A stretch of DNA of 64,000 nt from Durusdinium trenchii (lineage: Eukaryota; Sar; Dinophyceae; Suessiales; Symbiodiniaceae). The notes under the pieces were generated by a model, which worked only from the letters and a program-made list of their open reading frames with translations, was not told the origin of the DNA and did no database searches. The position numbers and the translations under genes are program-made. The DNA lies in NCBI GenBank assembly GCA_963970005.1, contig CAXAMN010003780.1, forward strand, positions 958,505-1,022,504. The letters are read 5' to 3'. Below, piece by piece: positions 47,730-58,770 of the stretch. Within the stretch, counting starts at the first letter, position 1, and every line of letters starts with the position of its first letter.

Positions 47730-50700
47730 AACCGGAGAAGTTCATGCTTGCTGCAGCGCTGTCATGGTAATGTTTGCGCATATGTGGGCACATATCGCCA
47801 TGTGGTGATGCTTGCATGGCGCATTGAAAAGAGCCGCATGTTTCACAGCGGCATTGTTTGACAATGTAGCACGGACGGGGCCTATTAGTTTGTTTGCCAT
47901 GTTGCCGAAGACGCCGACGCAAATTAATGCCCAGCTTTTCTCAAATACATCGGCACCCACCCACCGATCGATCACCACCGATTCGTGCCAGCGCCACGCC
48001 GATGGCACGGAGCCACGCGAACACGTGCACCGAGGCCTCGCCAAAGCGCATGGCACAGCGACATCACTAGTTGTTACCGTTAATGCGTTGCGCTAGGCTG
48101 ATGGAAACACACTGCGAGCAAAGAAAACCAAAGAAGCGCAACAATATTTTGGAAACGGAAAGAAGCGAAAGACCCTTCAGGTTTTTCAATGAGTTTGATG
48201 ATGGGCTATTTTGGGCGATATTTTTAGTATATATATTTTTTCCCAATCGTCCTAGGCAGTTTTTCAATGTTCTTCGGTCCCCTATTTTACGGACCACTTA
48301 CACCAACTAAAGGGCCGGAAATTTTGATTAAAGGGGCGGGCCCCTGTGCTTTCAATGGGTGGAAGGGGTTTCCGTGTCTTGCTTGCATATATATATATAT
48401 AATTTTTTGCAGCAGCATTAAACGTGAGAAGATATGTTTCTACCCAATTACAGTAATATATGTTCTCAGTGGCTTAGGAAAGGCAGGCGATTGCTTAAGC
48501 TGTTTGATGCACGGTTAGTTGGGTTGTGCATGTTATGGGTTCCACGTGAACCCCCGGGATCCCCCGGGTATGTCTATAAAAATCTATATAATTGCATGAG
48601 TAGTAACTGGCACAGCGCGCCAACTTTTGCAAGTTAAAACAGTGCGCGTTTCAATGTTAGGCCCTGTTATCCACAAGCAGGACAAGTAGGATCCTGTTAG
48701 GTATTGAGCCTCCTTTCTTTTGGAGTTTCATTTGGTGCACAGGTTTGGGACCTAACCCAACTGGTAGATGCTGATCTAACCCCTCCATGGCGCCTCCCTT
48801 CGCAGGTCCCACGAGAACCAGGCTGCGACGGGGACGGGGTGCGGCGTGGGGTGAGCCGTCGATCCCGGAGGTCAGCGTTCAGCGACCCGCCACAACGGTG
48901 GCTCATTGGTCGATCTGCAGAGCATTGGATGGTCATTCCACCGCAATGTCATGTTGGCACAGCAATTCCAAGTCCATGTTGGCCTAGAGTGACCCGACGA
49001 CCCGGTCAAGTACTGAAGACCAAGCAATGCTTGGTGGTAGAACATGACGTGCAATTCTGCATGCCACCTTTCAATTCAATTACCGGAGAAAGGCCTATAT
49101 GGAATTCTCTGCAGGGTCATGCAAAACCCAAAGGTGTCTCCTTGATCTTCATTTTGCTTCGAGGTGCCCCCTTGACCAGATTGGCTGCGCCCTCAATGGC
49201 GCAAAATGCTGAACCGGTGGATGACTGCACGCATGATCCTGCTGCTTGGATTGTTTTATTCAGTTTGCCAATTTTTACAGAACTGAATAAAAATTGATTT
49301 ATTCAGATTGTTTTGATTGATTGATTTATTTGCTTGGATTGTTTTATTCAGATTTGCAGTTTCTCGGTGAGTTGTCGTTCCATGTTTTGCTTTACGCTCG
49401 TAGATCGGAGGTGACCGGTTGGAGAGTTGTTTCGATTTAGTTCTCAGTTGTGCTTCCTTTATATATGAAGTAGTCCACTGGTTAGTCCACTAGTAGACCT
49501 GTTTTGGATCTGTTATAAATATATATATATATGTATATGTATATGTGCAATTTATGCGACCAGTTCGTGTGATGTCTCATCCTTAGGAATCTCAGCCTGG
49601 GGCTGTCCTGAGGCCCTACCAGAGGCGAGGAAGTACTGCCGTGGCTGGTTGCAGAGCTTCAAGGCAATCGCTTTGCCCCTGGGCACGGTGGGACTTTGAA
49701 ACCCGCGTGTTGGGTGTACTTTGGTGTAGATTTGGAAGGCCCGAGGCATCATACAGGAGGCTTCTCCATCTCTACATCCACAGGGGTTGAAGACGGGCAG
49801 CGAGGCACCTACTTCTTCCGGCACGCGGCCCAAAACCTGTTCTCTTGGAGCCAAGCAGCTCACGCCAAAGCCTGTGCTGAGGACCTTGAGCTGCAAGACA
49901 TTGTCAGGTCGACAGACCAACTGTTGGGATGTGATTGATGCCTTGCCCATCCACGGCTATGCTCGCTACTGGGCTGGAAGCGGCTGTTTTGAGGGAAGAG
50001 GGCCGACGTAGATCAGCTTTGACGATAATTGTGGTTTTTAGATGGCTCCAAACTGAAACTCGAAGCTTGTGCCAAAGGAAAGAGCAAGCCTTCCATCAAC
50101 TGTAAGAGCACGACGTGTTTTCCAGTTACTTCTAGCTTGTAGAGATTTGTAGACCAAAAGCCCGTTGTTTGCAGGGTAGTCAGAGTGAGTGTTCATTTGC
50201 ATTGATTAATTTCTTTCATTTCGTAGCATCCCAAGAGGTTCGCTTGCCCAGCTGAGGAAGCGCGGAGGAGATCAAGCAGAAGTTGCAGCAGTACCATCGA
50301 GCGCCTGGCCAGAATACCACTGGAGCACCGCCGGGGGCACCCCGAAGCGGCACAACATACGCATGGCTTGGGAGATTTCAACAATGTGCGGGTGTTTATA
50401 TCATATTATAGGTGATGGTGATGATGATGATTATTATTATTACTATTATTACTATTATTGGCGCTAAACAGGAAACTGACATGTGGTTCCGGAGTTGCTC
50501 ATGCCCAAACCATGTTGCTTAAAACATGCACCAAATAACTATGTGTTAAAACGACCCATTTTCACGTCCAGTGGCGTACCCCGCGACTTGTATCGCCAGT
50601 TGGTTCAACCAAGAGGCAAGAGTGTCACAGCACTGTCATCAGCTGATGGCCTTTGGCCTTTTCCACACGTACCATGTAGTCTCTATGTGTCCATACATGA

Positions 50701-50830
50701 GGATTAGTGAGTGTTTTTAGTCTTCTATAATCATTGATCAATGCCAAGTTACCTCCTTCGACACTCGACTCTTTCTCCCACATGCCTGGAAGTTGGGCCG
50801 GCCCTAAAATCTACACCCAGGCTGGTCATC
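47730..50830. other. mostly non-coding, unassigned open frames
   Basis: Long open frames at 48704-49297 (+) and 49552-49950 (both strands) lack recognisable domains. A (GAT)n(ATT)n tract is at 50411-50460. GC-rich exon-like pieces at 48805-48855 and 50230-50370 remain undecided. Confidence 0.35.
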
Positions 50831-50841
50831 CTTTTTCAGTC

Positions 50842-51022
50842 GTCCTGGGGTCACTCTTCGGGGACTCGAGGGCCCAACTGGAGCGACGCACGAGGTCTTT
50901 CAAGAAGATTTTGAGGGCACCCAGGGCCGCAGCATGAAGAAGCTTTGGTTGACCGAGGCGATTCGTCGGGTTGATGCCCTGCCCTTCAGGGACTATTCTA
51001 AGACCATGCCCTTCTCAGTACG
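50842..51022 (+). CDS. exon of unknown family
   Basis: CATCCTTTTTCAG acceptor with a strong pyrimidine tract and a one-base start; donor TACG|GTGCGT. The frame is open for 60 codons and includes EVFQEDFEGTQGRSMKKLWL then TEAIRRVDALPFRDYSKTMP. It is mixed-composition globular protein rather than armadillo. I do not recognise the family. Confidence 0.5.
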
Positions 51023-52530
51023 GTGCGTAGGTGCATATTTCAGCTATATATGTTCTTACCACGAAAGCTAGCCTCAGCTAGCTGGAGTCATTCTTCCTTT
51101 AGCAATTAAGAGGCCACCCTGCACAACAAACCGCGCCCAGCAGTGGCTAGCTTTCGTTCACCTGCCCTGGCCACCAGAAGATGACTGGACCCGAACATGG
51201 CACCCTCCCCAAACATCCCCAAACACCTTCGAAACGGAGGTACTTGAAGCCCTAGGGTTATAGATGAGTCGAGTCGAGCAGCATTGCGCCATTGATGGAT
51301 CTCTGGAATCTCCGCGCGGCGGGGACCCGCCCCGCGCGTCAGCTTCGTCAGCCAGGTGACCATGGGCAGCAACGAAGCTTCGGAGTTGGTGAGCTTTGTG
51401 GATGGCTTGATGATGCTTGGACCATCCTGGTGGACACTAATACCTAAGGCCCTAGGCCCTAGTTAACTCAATGGGCACAGATGAAGCATCATGTATCACT
51501 ATGTTACAATACTGACAATTATGAATCATGAATGAATCTAGAAATGGAGATGGGAGCCGTGTTTGCAACCATGAAAAGGTATGAACATGTATGAACCAAA
51601 AAAACACCGCGGCGTTTCTTCATTCCACCATATTCCGCACAAGGCAAGGCAAAACATGCAAAGCATTGCAAGGACGCTACAAAAGGGGCTCCTGGCCGTA
51701 CTAGGAACAAGGACGCTACTAGGGGCTCCTGCATTAGAATCTGTCTGTGTGCCAAACATCTGGGACTTCCAGGAACGCCCATGATGGGCTCCAAAACCGC
51801 GAGCTTTTCAGCTATGTGGAGCGCATCAGCTGGCTGGGGGTCTGAGAGGGCCGACAGAAGCGAGCCATGGACACCAAGACTTAAGAAGTATGCGTAAACA
51901 CATCCCTTTAGCACGCCATACCCTTGGTGTAACTGGGCCCAAACCAAGAAAGTGTCCCTTCCATGAAAAACGCGAGGATAGGCAGCTTGTGGCGGACCCT
52001 ACGGAGGGTTGGGACGTCCATGTTGGTTTGCATCCGCTCTTTTGGCTTGAAGGCCGTTTCACGCTTTTTGCTGGTGGCCACCCCACAAGCACAGTCACAA
52101 GCAGTCAACGAATGATTCAGGTCCTGGAGATCGGACATCAGATTCTTGATCATTCGTCTCATCCAACATGTTCATCCGGGGCAACAACGCAACAACCCCA
52201 TGTTCATACGGAACCTGCCTTTTTGGGCCCTTATAGACCCTTAACCAAATGGACTTGGTGGTTTTCCCGTCCTTTCTTGGGGTCAGCCACGGGAGTTCCC
52301 CCACCTCCACGCTTGGTAGGTTCACAACGGACCATGATGATCCATGATGCCAAATTGTGTGCAAACCAACCATCGAGATAGCAACCGTTTGCGCTTTCTG
52401 TGCTCACAGAGATCAGCTGATGACGGATGGGTGTCGTCTCAGATGCACGCTCCGTTTTCGCAGCATGTCCGGTGTCACTCTGGGCCGCTCTGGAACTGGA
52501 CGGGCCGCGCCTTGCGCGGCCAGCGGCCGC
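51023..52530. other. intron-like stretch
   Basis: Contains the third copy of the CTACTAGGGG repeat at 51668; otherwise nothing I can support. Confidence 0.4.
51668..51731. repeat. copy 3 of CTACTAGGGGCTCCTGG dispersed repeat
   Basis: GCAAGGACGCTACAAAAGGG, then GCTCCTGGCCGTACTAGGAA, then ACAAGGACGCTACTAGGGGC. Two imperfect units. Confidence 0.8.
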
Positions 52531-52533
52531 GAG

Positions 52534-52617
52534 GGCCTGGTGGCGACCGCAGGCCTGGTGGCGCTGCATGGTGCGGCCCAAGAAACGCATGTCCAAGAAC
52601 TCTCACAGCTTCGGGAA
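52534..52617 (+). CDS. armadillo-type exon
   Basis: GCCGCGAG|G acceptor in phase 0; donor GAA|GTCGCT in phase 0. A GC donor 26 bases later is an alternative. GLVATAGLVALHGAAQETHV then QELSQLRE has the alanine/leucine periodicity of the exons far upstream, suggesting the repeat gene, or a paralogue, reaches this far. Confidence 0.5.
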
Positions 52618-52749
52618 GTCGCTACTGATGGATCGCTGGAAAGGCAGAAGAAAGGCATCCTTGTAACATCTTGTAACCGAGTCCGGCTGGAGGTGATGCG
52701 AGTCAAGATCACCTTTGCGGTTTAATCCCAATAACAGCTGCTAGCTTGT

Positions 52750-53925
52750 AGGTGCCCAATGGCACCCTTGTAACATAGTATACGACTGGGGATTTACGGT
52801 TTGTCAGCGTTTGGAGGCCCAAAGTGGCCGAGCACCCTACTCAACTATGTACACACTTGAGCATCCACAAGCTTGTGTTGCTTCACGTGCTTCAGAGACG
52901 ACAGATCCAATCTATCTCAATTGTTCATCATCAAGTTTTACTATTTTCTTCCATGACGCAGGACGGCGAACCCGCTATGCTGTGCCATCTCCAGCCTGTG
53001 CGCCTCCCGCACGGCTCACCACGCGTCCCGCGCACGCGGGGTATTGGCAGAGCAAGGAGCCGGTGTTTTGAGGATGGTGGGGCCAATTCAGTGATGGGTG
53101 GGGTTTTGGTGCTGTGGTTCCCTTCATTTTTGGGATCCAGTTCAAAAACCCTGTGTAAGAGGCTGCCAGCTTTCAAAAAGGACGAGGTGGAAAACTGCCT
53201 GCGAAGCTGGGATGCCTCCGTAAAAAGCCATTGTTCCATCAGAGTCCGGGTGGCCACAACAGATGGCTGTGGCCAGTTTGGAGCCGGTCGCTCGGAGAGA
53301 CGGCGTCATTTCGACATGAAACCTTCTTCCCCAGCTGTCGATGGTCCTCGATGGTCCAGAATCCGGACACCCTAGCCAGACACCTGTAGATCACCGTGAA
53401 TCCGCGCTCAGAGCTTCCTGTTTCCGGTGGCCAAGGCGGCAATCATTTGATGAGTCTTGGGCAGTTCCCGATTAATTATATATAACTATGAGTCCACTAC
53501 CAGAACGTCCCAAACCAGTGCGAGTCGCAATTTATCAGGGATACGATTTGGTCGCAGGAACTTTGCTGTTGGTGGATGGCGATGCTGTGAGCATCTTGGG
53601 GCCATGATTTGTCCCCTGTGATTTTAAGATACTTTAAGTGTTGATGTTCGCATGGAACCATGTCTATTTGATGATCTTGCCCTTTTTATGAAACTGGGGG
53701 CATCTTTCGCATGCTTTTGCTGAATGCTGGGGAGCTACAGAGAAGAGTCCCGCCACCCACTCGAGTGTGGGGATGTAACAATGTAGTGGAATCACAGTCG
53801 TTGCAAAGCACTGCGTTTCTCAGGGATGTCCAGGCTGGAGGATTTGTCATTTGCTCATTTTCCCGCCGGGTAGAGTGCTAGGTCGCCATTCTTTTGGGAC
53901 ACATGTTTGCATCTTTTCACACCCA
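52750..53925. other. mixed stretch
   Basis: An open plus-strand frame at 52824-53375 includes KRLPAFKKDEVENCLRSWDA, possibly an exon around 53140-53310. No phase-linked neighbour. Confidence 0.3.
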
Positions 53926-53927
53926 AG

Positions 53928-54118
53928 GCATCACATTCATCGAGCAAGCCTTACGTACTTTGGAAGAGCGCGGCTACCAAGATGTGCGCGCAAGAATCTT
54001 TGGAGACCGCTTGAAGGTCAACGATCGGTGGTCTCACTTCTTCCAGGTGCGGAACGACATGGGGACGGTGAACGACACGGATCGCCGCGCCAAGTGGCAG
54101 TTCTGCAACACATTTTGA
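53928..54118 (+). CDS. probable terminal exon, unknown family
   Basis: After CACACCCAAG|G a 63-residue segment runs to a TGA with no ambiguity of frame. It includes FIEQALRTLEERGYQDVRAR, IFGDRLKVNDRWSHFF and ends RRAKWQFCNTF. Composition is charged and globular, unlike the armadillo exons. A CAG|GTGCGG inside could be a donor instead of reading through to the stop. It may be the last exon of a plus-strand gene ending here. Confidence 0.5.
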
Positions 54119-55574
54119 TGTGGTTTGTGAAGATGTTTGAAGCATGAGTTGGCATTGGCAAATAATGATCCTCAAATCTGGTTTGCAAAATAGTTCCTGC
54201 GTTTGCGTGAGCTGTCTTTCTGAAGCACAACCCATTCATTACATAATTGATACCCGTTGAAATTTCCTTTACAAAATCAACCTGGGTAACAAAAAGAGCT
54301 TCGATATTGTAAAGAAAAAAGTTTGTTTCCAGGTTCCCGTTTTTGTGGGGGTGGGGAGGTTGATTTTGTAAGGGCAGCATTTCTTCTTGGGGCTGTTGAT
54401 TTTGTAAGGAATCGATATGTTGGTATGGATGTCAAAAGTGCCACACTGGTGAGGGTGGGGTCCTTGATTCTATGCAAGTTTTAGGGTGGGGTGGTTGTCA
54501 TGGACCGTCGATTCTGTAATCGATTGACCTGCTGTAAAGCATGGACGTTTGATTTTGTAGTGGGTTGAGCTGCTGTAGAGCATGGTCCATTCGCAATTTT
54601 TTCATGATATATCATAGGAATTCATAGGATATATTAGAACACACACACACACACGCACAAAATCTCTCTTCAGCCGCCACACGTGCGAGCTCCTTCCATT
54701 TGTCCAAGCGTCCGGTGCGGGAACGGAAGCTGATGTCTTGCTCCTCCTGTGCGACCTCCGCGATTTTGCGCTCATTCCAGTCAAAATATCACGCACTGTG
54801 GTAACCCCTAACTTGCCATGTCATAAAGGGTTCATGTACAGTGTTTTCGGTCGTCGGTCGACAAGTCATTGTTTCACACCGACGCCCATCATGGCTCAAG
54901 AAACGATTGCGCCCGCGGTCGTTTCAGCGCTCGCGCACGTCGCTTCGTTCGGTCGCGCCGTGCCACTTTCGCTTTCGTTGCTTTCGGGTTTGTGTTGTAG
55001 GTGGCCGTAGGTGCCCCTTCCCCAAACCCACACACTCCTGCACACCACGGGTACCAACCCTTCGGGTGTTCCCCGCCGTGTGCCAACTAGGACCAGGGTC
55101 CTCCACACAATAGGATACCTTTCCCAACACCTCCCACTCCGTAGGTTGTGGTGGTTGTTTGGGGCTGATATCCCGGAACCCTTGTCACTTTCATTATTCC
55201 ACCTCAGATGCTCTCAACATGTCTCAAACCGCTGGAATCCCCTGGACATCCTTGGCCCCTTTTTGCAAGATTCTGAACATTTACGTTTACAAAATCAGAA
55301 TCCCCAGTAGCAAAGCCCCAAACAGTATTACAGAATCAGAGTTCTCAAGCCACTGAAAGCGGCAAAACGAAGCAAATCTTTACAAAATCAAAATCCCGGC
55401 GTTCGAGCGTTTGGTGCCAGTTGATCTTGTTGGAAGCCTTGCGGCAGTTGAGGGCATTCTTAACCCATGGGCTGTCACCTCCCTTGCTGTGCCTTAGTCA
55501 TATAGAAGTGGTATAGAAAGAGAAACATAAACTTGTCAGCTCCTTTTCCGTGCCTTAGTCATATAGAAGTTTCT

Positions 55575-56512
55575 TTAAAGGGCAAAGAAAGAAAGATACA
55601 AAGAAGATAAAGTATAAATCTTTCCGTAAACAACGACATGTCGCCCATGCCGCAGGTACATTGCCAATCTCCAAAGAGAATCCCACACTGACTTTCCATT
55701 GTCCACAGCAGTAAATGCATTGCGCAAAGTCACATATTTGGAGGTAGTTGTGGAAGACTCCTTGGGTGCTGATTCATTTGCTGCACTGGCTGCTGCCACC
55801 TCAATGATGCTGGATGCATCAGGCACCGATTCCAGAAGCACCTCCTCCAAGTCAAAGTCCTTTGCGTGACCATCCTGAAGGGGAACTGAAAGGTCTGCGC
55901 TTGTTGCGCCATCCTCTTGAATGCTTCTCAGCAAGTTCTTGCATTCATTGCCATTGGTTGTTGCTCCAGCTTCTTCCATCATGCCCATGTCATCATCCTC
56001 AGCTTCAGCAGGATGTGCCTGAAGAGATTGCCAATCAAACTCCACTCCTCCATCGCAGTAGTGCTGGTACATGTCCTCGAGCTTGGCCACAGCCAGACCA
56101 GAAGAGAAAGCAGCCAGCCGCAAAGCAGCCTTGTATCCATGTTCACAACACTCACGGAACTCATTTGGACTCAAGGGAGGCAATTTCTGGACGGAATACC
56201 TTTGTGCCTTATTGGCTGCCTGTTGTCGCCGCGCTTCTCTGAACATGGCCTTCCAATATCCTCTTGTTGAAAGCTAGGCTGACTGTGCTTGTGTGCGAAG
56301 TCGACCAAAGAACTCTTCAATTGAGATCTCACTGACACGGTTTGCGGAACGCCAGTAGTCACCTGAGGTAGCCTTTGTGTAGCAAATCGTCATCACCGTC
56401 AAACAGATCTGTTGCAAATTCTCTTGCGTCTGTGGTGCCAAAAAACAAGCTGTCTGGGGAAGCCGGGACTGTGCTGCTGTAATTTGTGAGAGCATTTTGA
56501 AAGGATAAACCG
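55575..56512 (-). pseudogene. minus-strand transposon-like protein exon with in-frame TAG
   Basis: Two open stretches share one frame: 56495 down to 56277, and 56273 down to 55575, separated only by a TAG at 56274-56276. Protein features continue across it: SEISIEEFFGRLRTQAQS before, then LSTRGYWKAMFREARRQQAA. The rest includes NEFRECCEHGYKAALRLAAF and an acidic segment, and runs to a stop near 55575. The upstream edge has a candidate acceptor (CTCACAG on the minus strand, near 56513). The block E-x2-F-G-R-L-R followed by an aromatic/basic helix resembles C-terminal parts of some eukaryotic transposases; that is inference. The TAG makes it a probable pseudogene, or the end of one reading frame if a splice removes it. 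Confidence 0.5.
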
Positions 56513-56520
56513 TGAGAGCT

Positions 56521-56575
56521 GTGAGACGAATCGTATCGTATCGTATCGATTCGTATCGTATCGTATCGTCTCGAT
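56521..56575. repeat. TATCG pentanucleotide tract
   Basis: CGTAT / CGATT units repeat about nine times (CGAATCGTATCGTATCG and so on). It lies just upstream of the minus-strand exon, where an intron or promoter would be. Confidence 0.8.
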
Positions 56576-56889
56576 GATGTCGCGCCGTTGAATCATTACA
56601 AAATCGTTTGTTTTTTTCAATCCAGGTTTAACGATTGAGATTTTGTATCTTGTTTGAGGCCTCGGGGTGGTTGATTTTGTAATTGTACTGAGCCATGTCA
56701 ACAGAGTGCCTATGATTTTGTAAAGACTATATTTTGAGACTGGGGTAGTTGATTTTGTAATATCGGCTTGAGAGTTGTCCCTTGCCTGCGTCCTGGGGGG
56801 TTTGATTTTGTAAAGCTTTTCAGATTGGCGAACCTGGGGTGGTTGATTCTGTGGCACATTTTCCTTATAGAATCAACCTCCCCTGGACA

Positions 56890-58335
56890 CAGCAGGAATT
56901 CGAGGGGGGATCATAATTGTATGGTATCATTTCACGATTTGAATGGCAACATCAACTACCCCCCTGTCAAAAGGAAGAAGCAAAACATCTTCAGGAAAGC
57001 ACTCGCGGAAGCGCTTAGATAGCTTCAATCGCAAGCGCTGGGGGTCCGCCGGACGGAATCTGTCCGGACGGCACTCCATGGGACGTCGGTAGGTTTACTA
57101 CCTGCGGCTGGGGTGGTGCCAGAGGGGTCAATGGGGTGGCAAATATACGACAGACATGGAAAGGTGAGGACGGAGACTCTGTTATGTAGGTGGGAGAGTC
57201 CAGTACCGAACCTGAGGTTCGGTACGACTGGATCCCGAACGGGCCTACTTGCGGGGGTGGGGTCCTTTTCGCAGCGACGGCTCGGCGGTCGAGACGAGTG
57301 ACCTGGTCGCCGGCGTTCAGGACCCTCGGGTGGAGTTCCGTGCGGTGGACACCTGGAGGGCGAAGCAGGAAGCAGAACCCGTGGACGAGGCGGTGTGCCT
57401 TGGCATGGAAAGGGAGGGGGAAGGAGGGGGCAGTGTTATTTCGTGAGGTTTATTTCTGGATGAATTTGGGGAAAATGGATTTGCTACATGTTTCGAGTTC
57501 ATTAGTATTCGAGGAAGTTCCCTAGTTTATCAAGTGGGAAAACTTAACCATTTGAACATGGCAAGGTTATGCAAGGTTTCGGTTGGAAAGAAACAGGAGC
57601 CTATTTCCGACCATCCAAGATTGTGACGGCTCATCGTTTTCCGACCAGGGGTTTGTTTATGCACATACGCCATATATTTGGGCTTAGGCCAATCCATCCT
57701 CCAACTTGCACAAGCTGTGCAAGACGGACCGCGCCCCAAAGGTTGCGGGCCAATCGTAGCATCGGTGTAGAAGCATCCGTCCGATGTGCCGGTCATTACG
57801 CAGATGGCAGATCAAGATTGAGTCACCGGTTCTTTTGACCACTGAAGGCAACCTTCAGATGGTAAACCTGTTCAAATGGGCCCAAGAGAGGAGTAGAGAT
57901 TCTATAGAAGCATGCCCTTAACTGTCAAGAGCAGAGTTCCGCATCCGATTGTCGAAGCTCCAGAACGTGGCGAGCTAGATTTGGTGTGTGCCAGAGGCGC
58001 CCCTTTTGCATCCCTCAAGGCTAAGCCTTCAAGCAAGAAGGGTACTTCACTTGTTGCAGAGAACTTTGCCTGATCCAGTTTCTATAACTAATTTTATGGT
58101 GGATGTACAGATGCCACACCACCCTGACATGCCATGATCCAGAGTTTTTGTATGGTGCGGAGTGCTCTCGCTCCAAGATACACCCACAAGATGCAATGAA
58201 TCGGACGACATCTACAAAACTACAATGTGATTTTGTTGGAATTAGTATCGCTGAGCTATTCATTCCTTGCTATTAATTATAGTTTGTCATGTAATAATGA
58301 ATCTTAATTCCATGGTCGCCAGACTTTTCCTGCTT
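56890..58335. other. mixed stretch before the retrotransposon
   Basis: A GC-rich plus-strand part at 57250-57415 reads AVDTWRAKQEAEPVDEAVCL in one frame and may be an exon, but splice sites are unclear. The rest has no supported feature. Confidence 0.35.
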
Positions 58336-58338
58336 CAG

Positions 58339-58495
58339 GATGGCTGAAGCCAGGCGTTTGGCGCAGCTCCGCGCAGAGACTCCACGCCCTTTGATGATTG
58401 CGCTGCTGGTGGACGACGCCGGCTACGCGCGGTGGCTGTGTGAGCAGGGCAGGGGCTGTGTGGACCTGGCCCTATGCCCCGACAGCTCCTGGGGC
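58339..58495 (+). CDS. armadillo/HEAT exon next to the retrotransposon
   Basis: TTTTCCTGCTTCAG|G acceptor with one leading base; donor GGC|GTGAAA in phase 0; 52 codons. MAEARRLAQLRAETPRPLMI then ALLVDDAGYARWLCEQGRGC is two helices in the style of the upstream exons. The retrotransposon begins roughly 140 bases further on, so it appears to sit in the intron after this exon. The ATG may be internal rather than a start. Confidence 0.55.
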
Positions 58496-58636
58496 GTGAA
58501 AGCGAGGCCGGAGGGAACTGGTCCGTGGGTTTGGAGGGGTTCGGATGGGTTCGAGAGGTGTGTTTTTGAGTCCGGTGTGTCAATGTCACGAATGCACATT
58601 GGTAGATTTGATCCAATTTCATGTTTTTCCAACCGC

Positions 58637-58749
58637 TGTTGGGCTTACGAGGGCCCTTGACCGCCAATCGACCGCTACGCCTTTCGCAGAAACGTGCTTT
58701 CTTTTTCATCGACGGGATCGAGACTTCGAGGGCTTGTCATCCCCTTCAA
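58637..58749 (+). repeat. candidate 5' LTR
   Basis: Starts TGTTGGG and ends TTCA shortly before the primer-binding site, matching the TG...CA rule. Without the 3' copy the length (about 113 bases) and both ends are uncertain; many copia LTRs are longer. Confidence 0.25.
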
Positions 58750-58755
58750 CGAGAT

Positions 58756-58770
58756 TGGTAGCGGAGCTGG
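58756..58770 (+). promoter_or_regulatory. candidate primer-binding site, initiator tRNA-Met
   Basis: TGGTAGCGGAGCTGG matches the complement of a eukaryotic initiator tRNA-Met 3' end (TGGTAGCAGAGGATGG) at the first seven bases and at most of the rest. The location between a putative LTR end and gag is right for priming minus-strand synthesis. Confidence 0.45.

Larger units (their letters stand above)
54264..56886. mobile_element. putative mobile unit with dispersed TTGATTTTGTAA motifs
   Basis: The motif TTGATTTTGTAA, often preceded by GGGGTGG and followed by AG or GG, occurs with small changes in both orientations. Left cluster: 54268, 54301, 54359, 54395, 54464, 54508, 54548. Middle: 55287, 55327, 55378. 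Right cluster: 56594, 56638, 56671, 56712, 56749, 56803, 56842, 56866. Between them is a minus-strand coding exon. Short motifs clustered on both sides of a gene are typical of subterminal transposase-binding sites in several DNA transposon superfamilies. I could not find clear terminal inverted repeats or a target-site duplication, so the borders are those of the motif field only. Confidence 0.5.
4079..58495 (+). other. overall span of armadillo-repeat exons
   Basis: About 30 plus-strand exon candidates with the same helical-repeat character are spread over this interval. Those from 8.7 to 33.4 kb are best supported, and several runs join in phase. No convincing stop-codon exon, polyadenylation signal or second ATG separates them, but dinoflagellates do not use a clear poly(A) signal, so several tandem paralogous genes are equally possible. 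Exons make up well under a tenth of the span. Confidence 0.45.

Noticed and set aside
48551..48571. ACCCCCGGGATCCCCCGGGT palindrome
   Set aside because: Short, imperfect and GC-biased; expected occasionally by chance and with no context.
48704..49297. 197-codon plus-strand open frame
   Set aside because: No recognisable domain; mixed composition; overlapping frames on both strands are similarly open in its GC-rich half.
49552..49950. 132-codon minus-strand open frame
   Set aside because: The plus strand is equally open over the same bases and neither has family support.
54888..54903. Resemblance to the end of the dinoflagellate spliced-leader sequence (CATCATGGCTCAAG versus CATTTTGGCTCAAG)
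   Set aside because: Only the last dozen bases match and two differ; the upstream CCGTAGC part is absent, so a relic leader of a retro-inserted gene is not supported.
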